From Zonotrichia leucophrys gambelii (Eukaryota > Chordata > Aves > Passeriformes > Passerellidae), in the NCBI RefSeq assembly GCF_028769735.1, contig NC_088177.1, positions 25,328,099-25,392,098 of the forward strand: a DNA stretch of 64,000 nucleotides. Direction: 5' to 3'. Position 1 is the first letter of the stretch. Each line of letters begins with the position of its first letter. The position numbers were made by a program, and so were the translations under genes. The notes below the pieces were generated by a model. That model was not told the DNA's origin. It worked only from the letters and a program-made list of their open reading frames with translations, and made no database searches. Positions 38,586-50,938 of the stretch are shown in pieces.

Positions 38586-41500
38586 TAAACTACCATTCTT
38601 TCAAATTCTGCTATTTATCAATCCAGTCTCACACTTGTCTATTTATTCTGTCACTTTCTGCTGTGCTCCAGAGGCTTCTGTATATAATCAAGTCATAAAC
38701 ATGTTTTACTTTGGTTTAAATTTTGTTTAATAATAATTTCCTGAGTAGCTTTAAACAAAACTAATTACAGACACAGAGACAGGTACACAAAAAGAAACAA
38801 CCGCTAAGGACTCTTCAGTTACTAAATGTAAGTAAAATTTCAAAAGAAGCCCAAGCATGACGAGGAACAGAAACTGCTTCTCTGGCACAGAGAACACCCA
38901 CCTTTGACATAGATCTTCTATCAACAGAAGAGTAATTTTCCCTCATGCAATGTATTTGTGAAATCCTCAGGCATCTTAAAGTTCTGGAAGCTAAGGGAAA
39001 AGAACACGCTAGAGTAAAAGAAGTGACCCACATATCCATAATGTGTTTCATGGCAAGCAGATACAAATAACAACCATGTCCTGCTTCCTGAGAGCCTTGC
39101 CCACACATTGAGCCCCCAAGCTGGCAAGGAGGGCCTGCAGCCCAGCATGGCAAGTACACAAGGCTGAGGATGACCTGCCTTAGGGCTGGATGTTATTGGC
39201 ATAACAGAATTACAGGCAAGCTTGTCAGGAGGCAATTAATTCTCCTAAAGCTTGAGCCATTCCCAACACAAAAGAAGAAGGATGGTTACAGGACAAGTTT
39301 TTCAAACAGCCATAAAAGTTCTTCCTTCTCTCTACTTTTTAGGTCTAACAGGTCAGTCTCTCTCCTGAGCATTGTAAATCACTTGCTCATTGCTGGTTGA
39401 AGCTAACACCATTTTGGTAGTTATCTGTGACCTCAAGATTTCTCTCCTTGCTCTTTCATGACATTAGGGGCACAGGAAGAGGATTTCCTAACATTGAGCC
39501 AGAAAAACAGAAACTGAAGCCAAACAGAAAATCAAACTGTGATCTCCCTTCCCCTGCCCATATTTTGCATTTTCATTCTTTAATTAGTAAGGAAAGCCAA
39601 AATGACCTTTTCCTTTTTTTAGTTTGCTTATGTGTTTGTTTCCGACATAAGAAATTTGTTCTTCCCGCAGGAGAACCAACTCCACTCTTCTATAAATAAA
39701 ATCCATTTGTGTAAATGGAAGCTTGTTGGAGAAGTTTCAGGACAACTAATTTTAAAAATGAAAGACAAGGAGAGCCAGAAGCAAAATTTTATTCGGTCTC
39801 AAAAAGTATTGAGGAGCAAAGACATTTATTTGGTTATGTTTTCAAAAACATTAATGAAATGTGAAGCTACTACTTCTCTTACAAGAGCATGATTTGACCA
39901 GCATAGGGTTAAACCTATCAGAAATCTAGCAAAGCAGAGTAAAGATAAATTTCCTGAAGTGCACAATACGACACTGTTAACCAAACATTGTTCTTTCTTA
40001 AATAAATGCTCACATACAAAAATGTATCACCTATTGCTGTGCTGTGTAAGCAGGTTTCAACACTGAACAGCCTGGTGACTTACAGGTGCCTGGGTTAGAG
40101 AAGAGAAAGAGCACAGATGGCTCTTGTCAGCACTACAGAAGAGTTTGGCAGAAGACCTGAGAAGACAAAGAAGCTACTAAGGATGAACTGAACATACTGA
40201 CAGCCCTTTCATACAATTTCTGAATAGCATAATTCACAATGCAGTTTACAAGTCCTTAAAAATTCTTGAATTTCATAGGAATGTTTAGTATCTTACTATT
40301 TAAACTGTGTAGTCCTGATTTTAAAATTGGACTTTGCATTTCACAGGGAAAAAAGAGAGAATTAATAATTTCTAATAGCAACTGTGCACACAAAAATGTA
40401 TATACATATGTCTGTCTCTTTCTGCTTTGTTTGAAGGACTTGATGTGTGAAATGCCACTACCCCACGCTCTGCTAAAAAACAGCTCAAACTAGACAATGG
40501 AAATCGTACACTAAGGAAAGTGGGAAAAAATCAGTGTCAGAACACGCAAAATAGGTATTCACAGTGAAACAAAAAGAAAATTAATGTCCCTCAGTCTGTA
40601 GACTGATTATAGGTTTGCCATGATTGTTTTTTTCCCCAGGGAGATTATGTCTCTCAGGAGGCGACGTCCACTTAAGGGACAATGAACCACTATTTATATA
40701 AATGTCCATCACTGAAACTCTCTAAACAATTGTAAATATTGACCAGCATGCAGCAGATTAATTTTGGCCTCACTGTCACTGGTATATATGGTGGATAGCT
40801 ATTGCAGAATAGCAGATCTCTTACATTCATACTTGACACATCACTGTTGAATGTGAAATTTCCATCAACAACAAAAGAAGCATTTAATAGTAAGTTTGCT
40901 TCCCTAACAGAAACATATGCCTTCCTAATAATATAAAGACAAAATACAAGCAAGATGTTTTTCTAACAAAACTAATATAGTTTTTGTCATTATACTAGGC
41001 ACTACCTATGTAAATAGTACAATCCCATGGTAACAAAAGGTTCCTCTCCATAAGGAATATCTCCAATAGATTCCAAAACACAAAGCTTTGTTCTACTATA
41101 ACCATTTAAATGTGGCCTGTAATGCACAGAAGCATTTTCCTCAGTTGCAAGAGCTACTTCAATGTGGGGTTTGTTTTTATTAATACAAGTCCTTATATTC
41201 AACTGCAAAGAAATTACAATATTTTCAAACTTAAGAAACTGTCTGATGTCAACTCTTGAAGCAAGGCAAAACAGCACTGAGTTAGCAGCATCCTGCTGCT
41301 CCCTCTGAGGTAAAGACCACAAACTTTGCAATCTCCTCACATTCACAGCTCTCCTTTTGAAACCGTAACTTTACAAGCCTGGAACAAACAAATATTTGTA
41401 AGACTCACTACAAGACATGTATGGTCATAAGACAGGCAGGACAGCAGTATTTGGAGCAGAACGCAGCAGAATAACTAATAGCCAATTTTCAGAAACATCA

Positions 41501-43849
41501 AGTAGGTACTGTTTCTTTTCCATACTGTTTTGGATGCTCTATACCTGAAAACCAGACCACGAGAGGAACTCAAAAAACAAAAGCAGGCAATGATTCTCTC
41601 TTGCTCCCTCTTAGCCACACCCTTTTTGGGTCTAGTAGTTCTAGCATTAGCATTTATACTCTTAATAGGCATGACATTCAAATTCCCGCCTGAGATCTAA
41701 AGCAAATGAAGAAATGTGCACATGTGTGTGTGTGTACTAGTGTAAAGCAGGAAGATGTAGCAGCAGGAAGCTGATAATCAAAACTTTTTTCTTCCGTAAT
41801 GCATTTTAGTTTGTTCAAAATAAAATCCCTTATTTTGAACACATTTCAGAGATGTAAATCTCTGCTTTATTCATTACTTTGCTGCACCCTTTTCAGTGCT
41901 CCAGCAGGGGAGGAAGAAAGTTGTTGTGAGGCAAAATAATTAGGGACACACACTATAATTGTTAGGAGCACTGAGCACAAAGGCAATACTAAGAGAAGCT
42001 GCCTGAAGCTTTCTTGGCTGCAGGAAGTGGCGTTACCAAGGTAATCACTTTCAAACTGTGCAGCAAGACTGCTAAGGAACTTTGTACTGACAGGGATGTG
42101 TTGGCCAAAGCATACTTCCTGTAAAAGAGAACACCGGCATTCACTGATAATTTGTAGGACTTCCATGTTTTGTCTTACATATGTGTTTCTAGCTTGCTGG
42201 AAGTTGAAAAGCTGAGCTCATTGTGAACATTTAAGATCTTCTCTATCACATCCTGAATCCTGCAGTTGATTTGAAAAGCAGATGGGGATAAAGGAAAGTA
42301 ATTTGACAATCACTGAGATGCTAATCAAATTAGATACAGAGAGGTTCGGTATGGCTTATATATACATTTTCAGGGATTAAAGTGCAAGGATCCACTCTTC
42401 TCCCCCACTACAGATAAATATATTTGCAGTACTTGTGCTTTCCTTCACAGGCCCCTTGCAGCACCTCATTTGGTGCCACTGCTGTGTTTGCTGCAGAAAT
42501 GCAGCCCTTCACTCAGCTGTGATGTGACATGAATTTGAGCCTGACAGCTACTGCACTTGAGATCCATGCAGAGGCTGTGCTTTTAATTCTGGAGATCCAC
42601 AGTGAAGCATCTGCTCTTCACCAAGATAACAGCTGTTACACTAATCTGAGGCCTCTGTGCTAATTGTGGCATGAACCCATGAACCAGTCACAGGAGAACT
42701 GACTCCTATCCCACACTATCTAGGTGTTAGATTATCCTGCTACAGAAAGTGGAAAAAATCACACAGAAATGGAAGGAGGTGACATGTAAGGAAGGGTGAC
42801 AGCAACAACAAAAGGGTAGATGTAGATTTCCAATCCGTGGCAGAAGAGGCCCAGTGTTGCAGCAGTGGCCCTGTGCTTTTCACATGGTGGCATGGCACAA
42901 CCTCTGTCTGCCGGAGAACAGGCAACTGAACACGGCAAGGGGGACACCAGAGCCTAGAAATTACTCAGCTGCTCCAGCATCCTGATCATGCACCTTCCTT
43001 GGAAGGAGCAGGAAGGGTTTTCAGCATACAGTGTTAAAGTGTCTCCTCTCTTTGCTGTTTTCCGCTTTTTATACTCATCCCAAGGTATAAAAACAAATAA
43101 AAAAACAGAGAGAAAAGATGCAGTCTCATTTTAGACAATATTTAGATTTGTCCATTTTATGTGAGTCAAGCCATGCCACAAAATTGTCTAAGCCACTTAA
43201 AAGTGTTTCAGTTCATTAACAAAAGTTTCAGAGATCCTATTTGCACTGGTCATGTGAATACAGTTTTACACAAAGGTAGAAGGACTTAACGTTTCTCCTT
43301 CCTCAAAGCTGGAAGTAACTCCCTATGTACGTGTTTTTAACTGTATTTCTATACTCAAGCTGCAAAGCACAGTGGTCAGCTCCTCAGAATTTCCTCATCA
43401 TAACCAAATGTGAACCCACCATGAAAGGAAGGAAGCATATTTTTGAGCAATAAAGCCTTTGTTAAAGACGTAAAAGCTGCCACAACCTCTCTCTTCACAA
43501 ATTTATAGAGCTGTTAGTTTAGCATCTCCAATAATCTTAGCTGCCACTACATCAAGGTACTTCCAGTATTTTTTCCCTATCAGTTCTTTAGATGTTTGCA
43601 TTTTAAAAATTTTCAAAAACATCAAAATGTGATCAAGCAGTAAAGACTTTTAAAAGACACTTGAATGTCTTCACTTCCCACCTCCAGAATTCTTTGTGAT
43701 TTCGGGGGGTTGAGGGTGGTGATGGTGGGCTTTTTGTAGGAATGTGTATTGAGCACGGGGTTTTTTTTCATATTAAAGAGTCTAAGTCTTTCTTCAAGCA
43801 CAGCAGAGACAAGCCTGTAAACTGTAAGCAGTCTTCATTCCTTATTGAC
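38586..43849. other. Unique non-coding sequence
   Basis: No recognised gene. A short (TG) run at 41723-41735 is the only microsatellite. Minus-strand frames at 41002-41346 (114 codons) and 41867-42166 (99 codons, with a hydrophobic stretch around residues 56-74) resemble no family I know and lack convincing context. The frames near 38815-39235 overlap one another and are likely chance. Confidence 0.5.
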
Positions 43850-44060
43850 ATCTTTCTTGAAAAACTGTAACCTTTGACCTTGCAACATTATTTCTCAGGG
43901 GCTGATTAAATGAAAAGTCTGTTTTGGTCAATTATAGCTGCAGACCTCATGGTAACCCTTAGTGTGTATATTCTGCCTTGCAAACAATGCCAATTAAATG
44001 GCTGACCGTCATTCCTTAAGTTCATCTAAAATTACATTATCTTAGAAGATAAAATACTGT
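43850..44060. promoter_or_regulatory. Possible conserved non-coding element with a DR1 site
   Basis: The stretch includes TAACCTTTGACCT at 43869-43881. On the minus strand this reads AGGTCA-A-AGGTTA, a near-perfect DR1 nuclear-receptor site of the HNF4/COUP-TF/RXR type. Around it are GATTAAATGA, AATTAAATGG and other homeodomain-like cores, with no low-complexity runs and no ORF. This texture resembles vertebrate conserved enhancers, but only alignment with other birds can confirm it. Confidence 0.25.
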
Positions 44061-47000
44061 CAATGCAATTTATATGTCTCTTCAAACTGCTATGCCAACA
44101 AAGATTTATTTCTTCCAGGTCAAAAAGGGTCAAAATAAGCAAAACAATCTAAAATTTAATTTGTAAAATACCTTTAAAATAGAGGAAATACAGGTTTATG
44201 CCATAGGGTTATTTAGAGTTTTTTCCTTCCTTACATAGCAGGAATTACAGTATTGAGGGGTTTTGTGTTCTTGTGGGGGCTTGGTGGATATAGTTTGTTT
44301 GGTTTTAGCCTCCTGTTACTTATATCTTCTTCTGTGAATCTCTTCTGTACTTCTCTCTTCTCCTGTTGCTCATGTTAAGCTAAATCTCTCTAAGGTTCAG
44401 AAAAGAACTGGTCTTTCAAATACACAGGGTAAACAGTGTCTCAGGCCATTTAATGTGCCTCTATTTTGTCATTGGTGTTGTTAAATATATTAAAAACATT
44501 TTAGCAAAAACTTACTTGCATATTTGTGCCAGAGACAAATTGAAGTCCTTGTTCGTGCAAAGGCATGGCTAAAGAGTGACCCAAGGTATCACCTCAAAAG
44601 CCTCAGTTTACTGACCTCTGCCTCTACACATAGGAAAGCCTAGAAAGTTTGCATCTGCTTTGGTCTTCCCTATTAGCTTTACATCAGTGAAGTAGTAGAG
44701 GTAGAGAACATATTTATTCCAACCACTTCAAATAGCATTTTTTCCTTTTGTTTCTAACAGGAAATCAAAGAGAAGACTACAGGTTTTTTTACAGCTTCAC
44801 TTCACACTAATTTGAATACCAATTTCAAATTTCTCACTGAAAGTATTTATTCTTTACTGTTTAATAGAATCATTCTTTAAAAATTTTGGCAGATTTTAAA
44901 GCAGATTTTAAATAGTTTGTGGTTAATTTTGTTAGGCCCTGCACAACTGTTAGAGAGACTTTAAAACCATTACATTTCTACTCTATTCCCCACTATGCAC
45001 AGAGATATAGACTCTTACAAAAAACAAACTTTTAAATCAAAACAGAAGTCAGAGCAAAGTGAGAAACATTGCAGTGCACAACCCCTTTTTCAGTACCTCA
45101 TCACAAATATCAAACATATTTGCCAGTCTCATATGGATTTTCTGTTCCTTTCATTTAAACTTTTTTCTGGTGGCCTTATTAAAAAAAAAACACTTTCCAC
45201 ATCTCTGTCCAGCAATGCCCTTTGCTTAATTGTTTTTCTGTTACTGTTTCAAATTAGGATAATTACACAGCATGACTTTTGTCAGCCTAGAGCAGCTTCC
45301 ATCCAGAATACCTTTATTCATATTTTTTTACCTCCACTCAATACTATAATTTTATGTTTTAAGAATTTTAAAGCCTATTCAGTAGCACAATATCACATAA
45401 TTAAATTTATGATAACATTCAAAACCAGTGTGAAACATCAAAAATATTTTAAAAGCAAATACAGACAATCTAACCAAATGAGACTAACAGGTATTTGGTC
45501 ATACAATGCTGTCAGCCAAATGTGAACATGATTACAAGCATGAAGACATCTTTTGTATTGTTGGAAAAAAGCGCCTAATTGTTTATCTGGTTAAAATAAG
45601 TAAAGAATAAGAAAGTGCTTTGGTGCCACAAAGAGTGGCTAAAAGGAGAAGCTACAGCAGCATAACTAAAATGGAAAGTATATTTCCTCAAAAATATGCT
45701 GGCCAAAATTTTTACTCCTTCATTCAAGTAAAAATATAGCATACATTAAGAAATAAAAAAATAGAAGAATTCACTAAAAACATTTCAAGAAAATACACTC
45801 TCAATCAAAAAACAAAACAAAAAACAAGTGTTGATGATGATATTTACTGTATTTTTTCTCCATCTTTCCTTTGGCAGTATCAAATAAAGAGTTTGAGAAA
45901 ATTTGGAAATATTTCATGTCACTTCATGTCTAGATAAGTATTTTTTTCTATGAAAAGTGAAATGCACATGCTTCAATTGGCTGAAATCACTGCAGCTACA
46001 ACAGTGATTACTCCTCATTAAAACCAGAGCAGGAGCTCCGGAGGTACTTGAGAAGTTCTCCCATCATGTGGGACCATCTGACCATAAGGTTCTCAAGCTG
46101 AAAAATCTGGAAGCTTTTTGAGTGCACATTAGTTGACAAGGAACAAAACATCACATCTTGGTTACTACTAAAATAACATTGTTCCATGAACTACTGGAAA
46201 CGTGCTGCCTGATTTCCTATAGACTGTCTTTGATTTTTTAACCCAGTTATCCCCAAGCATTCTGATCAGGCAGACAATTGACATATGGGGCATGATGCTT
46301 CCACAGCTCCATGTGTGCCGGCTGTCCAGCCAGTGCAGGATGTGCACACTCATTGACCAGCTGGCTGCTGCCCAGCAGAAGTGATGGGAGCCAGGATGTA
46401 GCTGCCTTTTCTCAGCAGGGAGCACTAATCAGGCTGTTCTCGTTTACCCAGCTACTGATTTTTCTGAAATTTGTAGGAATATAAACATATTTCAGACATC
46501 TCATTCCCTTGATAAATTTTGCAGCCAACAGGTTCGAGAGTTATGGTGAACTAAAAGGAAGAAAGAGAAACACAGAGTATCTGATAGCCAATGCAGTGCA
46601 AACATACATGTTTCTTTGCCATTGCAAACCTGGCAGCAAACATACCATCAAGGTTCTTCACATACCTCTAGTAAATTATAACTTATTTTTCCTCTAGTAC
46701 ATGTTTTGCTTTCATTATTCTCCCATAAATGCTACCTCATCCTTACTAAATGTTGCATTACTACTTTTCCCTGTCTTGAAATCCTTCTCCCTCTGCCTGG
46801 AAGGTATTTGTGTTTCCAGTTGAACCAGGCTTGACAAGTAAATAGCAACCAGACAGTGGAAACACATTAAAAACATACAGTTAACAGAAGTATGGTAATA
46901 CACTTCCCATTTAAATGTTCTCAATAGAAGGAGTTATACATACAAGATCTATATATATTTCCAAGCAATGTATAGAGAAACACCCATGAACAGCATCAAT

Positions 47001-48368
47001 ATTTAATGACAAATTCTGCACCTACTTCTGTATTTGTTATCCTGCCACATCCTGAACCACTCATATGGCTACAACTCTTTAGCACTGCAGTATTACTTGC
47101 ACTGAAAAGCACTGGCACAGGAACAACCTTGTGCCCAGTTACCACATGTTTTGGGGGAAAAATTGTCAAGACTTCAAGTTCAGAATTACACAGGACAGTC
47201 TCAACACAGTCTGCCAGTACTGGAAGCTTCTTTCTAGCCTTCATCCATCAAGATGCAGTTTATATATACTTTTAGAAGTAAACACCCTAGAATTTAAGGC
47301 CATAAGATAAGACTGTAAAAAATACACTCTCAGATTCATGCCTACTACACAGCTGGTGTTTCCATAATATAAAATGTTTTTAACATTTCCAGCAAATGCA
47401 GCCAAGCATACATTTCCAGGATTGTACAAATAAGAGTTATTCTCTAGAGCTAAAAATAAGCAGAACGAGGACTGACATTGAAAAAAATATTTTCTTGCTC
47501 AAATGTATAGTGTAACTGAATGCAACTACCAGACTGTCTTTAACAACCTCAACAATGGCAAAAAAATGAAAAGTACAGTGATTTTTTTTAAATTAAAAAA
47601 ATCTATCTATGTATATGTGAGATGATGTAGCAATGACAGATTTGCATGGTATTGTCTATAGAAATACTGTGACCAAGCCACTTTAAAAAGAATGTCTCGA
47701 TTAGTTATTTTTTAATTAATAGTCTTCATATCCCCACTACTCCTCATGTATGAATGACCCAATTCTCTCACCTCAGAGGAGGAAGAGAGTATTCCCAGCC
47801 ATTATTTCTGTAAAGCCTGGACTGAGGTTATGACAGTTCCACAAAAGCATCAGCTCAGTGCTTGACTACCAGCAGAAACTCATACAGTTATTAAGAACAG
47901 AACAGTGAACAAAAGAAAACAATACTATGCTGCTGAATAAAAACATGATTTTCCAGGCCTTGAGTACAGTTCAGACTGGTCCCATTATTTAATCAAGTGA
48001 AAAGTTCAGAGAAGACAATAAGGAAGAACAGAGAAATGGGTCACCTGGGCAGGTTATGATTCATCAGTCTAAGAAAGTGATGGCCTCAGGAGCAAAGAAA
48101 GGGAAAAGAGTAAGAAGAGGATAGAAAATGCTCTTCATAGTCTCTCCTGATATTAGAGATATGGTCTCGAAAATGAAGCCATCAGGAGCCAGCTCAGAAG
48201 CAACATGCACAGCACTTCCTCACAGAGCTGGTCAAACTGTGCCAATCTGAACAAGCCATGACACCATGACACCATTCAGCCCCACTCCTCTCTGGTCCAG
48301 CTTTATCATTCACTATGAACCAAGGCTGATGGGGAGTGGATTAGCAAGACAATTCTTTACAGTATGAC
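44061..48368. other. Unique A+T-rich non-coding sequence
   Basis: It contains the longest open frame of the window outside repeats, 44965-45525 (+). The frame is open for 187 codons, or 176 from its ATG at 44995. It is rich in Lys, Phe, Ile and Ser, crosses a 10-A tract at 45181, and resembles no known protein. A G+C-richer patch at 46240-46430 has a minus frame of 85 codons with no recognisable domain. Otherwise nothing is seen. Confidence 0.5.
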
Positions 48369-48400
48369 TCAGAATCACAAAATCACAGAATAACTCAAAT
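48369..48400 (-). mobile_element. Possible CR1 3' tail remnant
   Basis: The string CAGAATCACAAAATCACAGA resembles the antisense of the short terminal repeat (ATTCTGTGATT units) at the 3' end of avian CR1. The sequence after it no longer matches the CR1 3' untranslated region, so it is a very short or badly decayed remnant, or chance. Confidence 0.35.
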
Positions 48401-50447
48401 TCATCAAAATTATTTTACTGGTTTACACAAGAAGTTTTGTACAAACTCCATGACCTGTTGCAGAAATATAGTGCAGCTGCTTCATCCTTCCAGCTGTAGA
48501 TTGTTTATTTTCTATTATAAAATTGCATGGAGGTTTCTTTTAGGCAAAATCATTAAGCCATACTCAGCTTGTCACTATCCTAAAGCAAGTGCCATACCTA
48601 TATGCCATAAACCATTCTGTATATATTTGATATACAATCCTCTTTCTCATGAGGCAATAATATTACCAGACACAGCAGGAAGGCCCAGAGAAAACACATG
48701 CCAAGAAACCTGTGCCCTAAACTCATAAATTGAAATTACTTAAGCCTTGACAAACTATAGAGAACCTTTTGAGAAATGCAGAGTGTGGCAGGTGCAGTCA
48801 GCACTTGTGTGGGAGGAGTTCCAGTTTTCTGTGCCACCATCTGGGCAAGGCTGCACTTCTGCTACACCATACTCATTACTGTGATGACTATCATAGCAGC
48901 TGTGATGTCTGCACAATATCCAGGCCAAAAAAAAAAAGGCTATTATTTCAGTAAATCATTAGAATGTTATCAGCTTTAAGGGATGTGTATGACTTTGAAA
49001 AATTTATCAGCTGTTAAACTCAGAACTCCTCTGACAAGTTACAATGTCAGCTATGCAACTGACATCTTTGGAACATAAAATAAAATTTCATGCTGGAGCA
49101 TTTAATATTCAGTGGAAGCACATTACTGCTGTGCCTTCCAATAACAATTTCAGCAGATGCAGCATGATAGTCTTCATAGGAAATAAGATCTTGGCTTTGA
49201 AATTAGACGTCAGTTGTGAACATTGCTTTTTGAATGCAGGATGTTATTTGACTTTTATCAAGACTGATAAGAAAGCTGTTTGTCTATAGAGAAATGCAAT
49301 ACAGTAGAATGTTGGATTTCAGACTTCACTGCAGGTGAAGTGCAAGTTCACATAGGCTGAGAGAAAAAGAAAAGCTTTTTGTCCTCAAGTTCTGCTAAAC
49401 CCAAAAAAAGCATTTCTACTTCCTAAAGCATTTCTAACACTGTCAGTATTAATCACTAGCTATAAGAAAAGCACCTGCATTTCCCCTTGCCAATACCTTA
49501 CTACCTCTTAAGCACACACACAGGATGCTACAGAACAATTTGTCCACTTTCTCTTGCAATATTAGGAAGAAATGGTCCAGGTCTGAAAAATCTATTTCTG
49601 GCAACAGGCTATGTGTTAGGGAAATCAATCCTACCTTCCACAGCTACTGGAACCAAATACTGCTGCTTTTTATTAAGTCAGTATTTCTTTTCCTTCTTTC
49701 TCCTCAAGCAATTACCATGTAAGGTTGAGAAGCCTCAAATGCTATTCTAAGGACAAAGATACAGCTTGTGTCCAGAACAGCTGCAAGAAGATACAGAAAC
49801 AAAGTGTGCTTGTGCTACCATGGTGCAAGTGGACATTCAGCAAGATATACTGTGCCCAAAGCTTCCCAGTAAGAAAAGACATTTTCTTGAGGCTGTTTCA
49901 AGGGGTTCAACTCACACTAGCACTGCACTAGCAATGATCAGAAGAGGATTGATAACGGTTCAGCAACTCTGTAACAACCAACAGTCCATACTGTCACAGA
50001 CCTGTAAGCCATCTGTTCAGATACAGGGGTGTCCTGCACAGATGTCCTGGCTGCTTGCAGCTACTGTACTGTCTCCACCACCATATGGGAAGTTCTCCTG
50101 ACCAAGCTGCAAGATTTGAGGAAAGAATTTCATGCCTTGTGGACGGTATTAGAAGTATGTATACATCACTCCTATCCCTTCTGTTTCTAGTAGGGCAGTA
50201 AGTTCCCTATGAACAAGGTGAACTACCTCATGTGGATCCCCCTTCTGCATTTCATTGTATCAGGAGGTACTAAAGGAAAATCATAAAAGTAGCTTAAAAC
50301 AATTATTCAATTATTCCAGCCCACTTCAAAATTCTCCTCAGTTAAGTTCTTACATCAATAGAAGTCACACACTACAGAGACATTTTAGCTATTGAAAAGT
50401 GTGGATCTGATCTCCCACACCCACTCACAGAACACAAACTTTTAAAT
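48401..50447. other. Unique non-coding sequence
   Basis: No recognised gene or repeat. Several overlapping plus-strand frames of up to 111 codons (49766-50101) occur, without family resemblance. Confidence 0.5.
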
Positions 50448-50938
50448 CTGCATCCAACTCTGGGGTCCCAGGAGCAAGGAGGATGTGGACCTTCCATGAT
50501 TCTGCTGGAGTATCTCCAGACAAGGCCACAAAAATGATGAGAGGGCTGGAGAACCCCTTCCAAGAAGACAGGCTGAGAGAGCTGGGGTTGTTCAGCCTAG
50601 AGCAGCCTCTGATGATACATTCTAGCAGCCTTCCAGTACCTACAACAAAGGTACAAAGAGATCTACAACAAAGCTGAAGATGGACTTTGGACAAGGGGAT
50701 GTAGTGACAGGACAAAGGGCAGTGGCTTTAAACTTGAAAGTAGGTATATAGCAAACATTAGAAATAAATTCTTCACTGTAGTGAGGCACTGAAACAAGTT
50801 GCCCAGAGAAGTTGTGGCTGCCCCACCCTAGAAAGTGTTTACGGCCATGTTGGATGGTGCTTTCAGTAACCTGGTCTAGTAAAAGGTGTCCCTGCCCATG
50901 GCAAGTGGGGTTGCAATCTCAGGTGACTCCCTTTGCAT
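50448..50938 (+). mobile_element. CR1 LINE 3' end (last ORF2 bases plus 3' UTR)
   Basis: It starts at CTGCATCCAACTCTGGGGTCC-type sequence and runs through the familiar CR1 order: GAGAGGGCTGGAGAACC, GGCTGAGAGAGCTGGGGTTG, TGTAGTGACAGGACAAAGGG, AGGCACTGAAACAAGTTGCC and CCTGGTCTAGTAAAAGGTGT. It ends near 50938 after TGCCCATGGCAAGTGGGG, without a clear terminal ATTCTATGATT repeat, so the very 3' end is lost or mutated. The 5' truncation is typical. Minus-strand frames across it are not genes. Confidence 0.93.

Noticed and set aside
41867..42166. Minus-strand 99-codon frame with a hydrophobic, membrane-like segment
   Set aside because: Thymine-rich DNA readily encodes hydrophobic runs. There is no family resemblance, signal context or splice support.
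43704..43728. G-rich run considered as a G-quadruplex
   Set aside because: The last loop is about 10 bases and only two further GGG runs exist, so it does not meet the strict rule.
46168..46425. Minus-strand 85-codon frame in a G+C-richer patch, considered as a processed pseudogene
   Set aside because: I could not match it to any gene family, and it has no poly(A) tail or flanking duplication.
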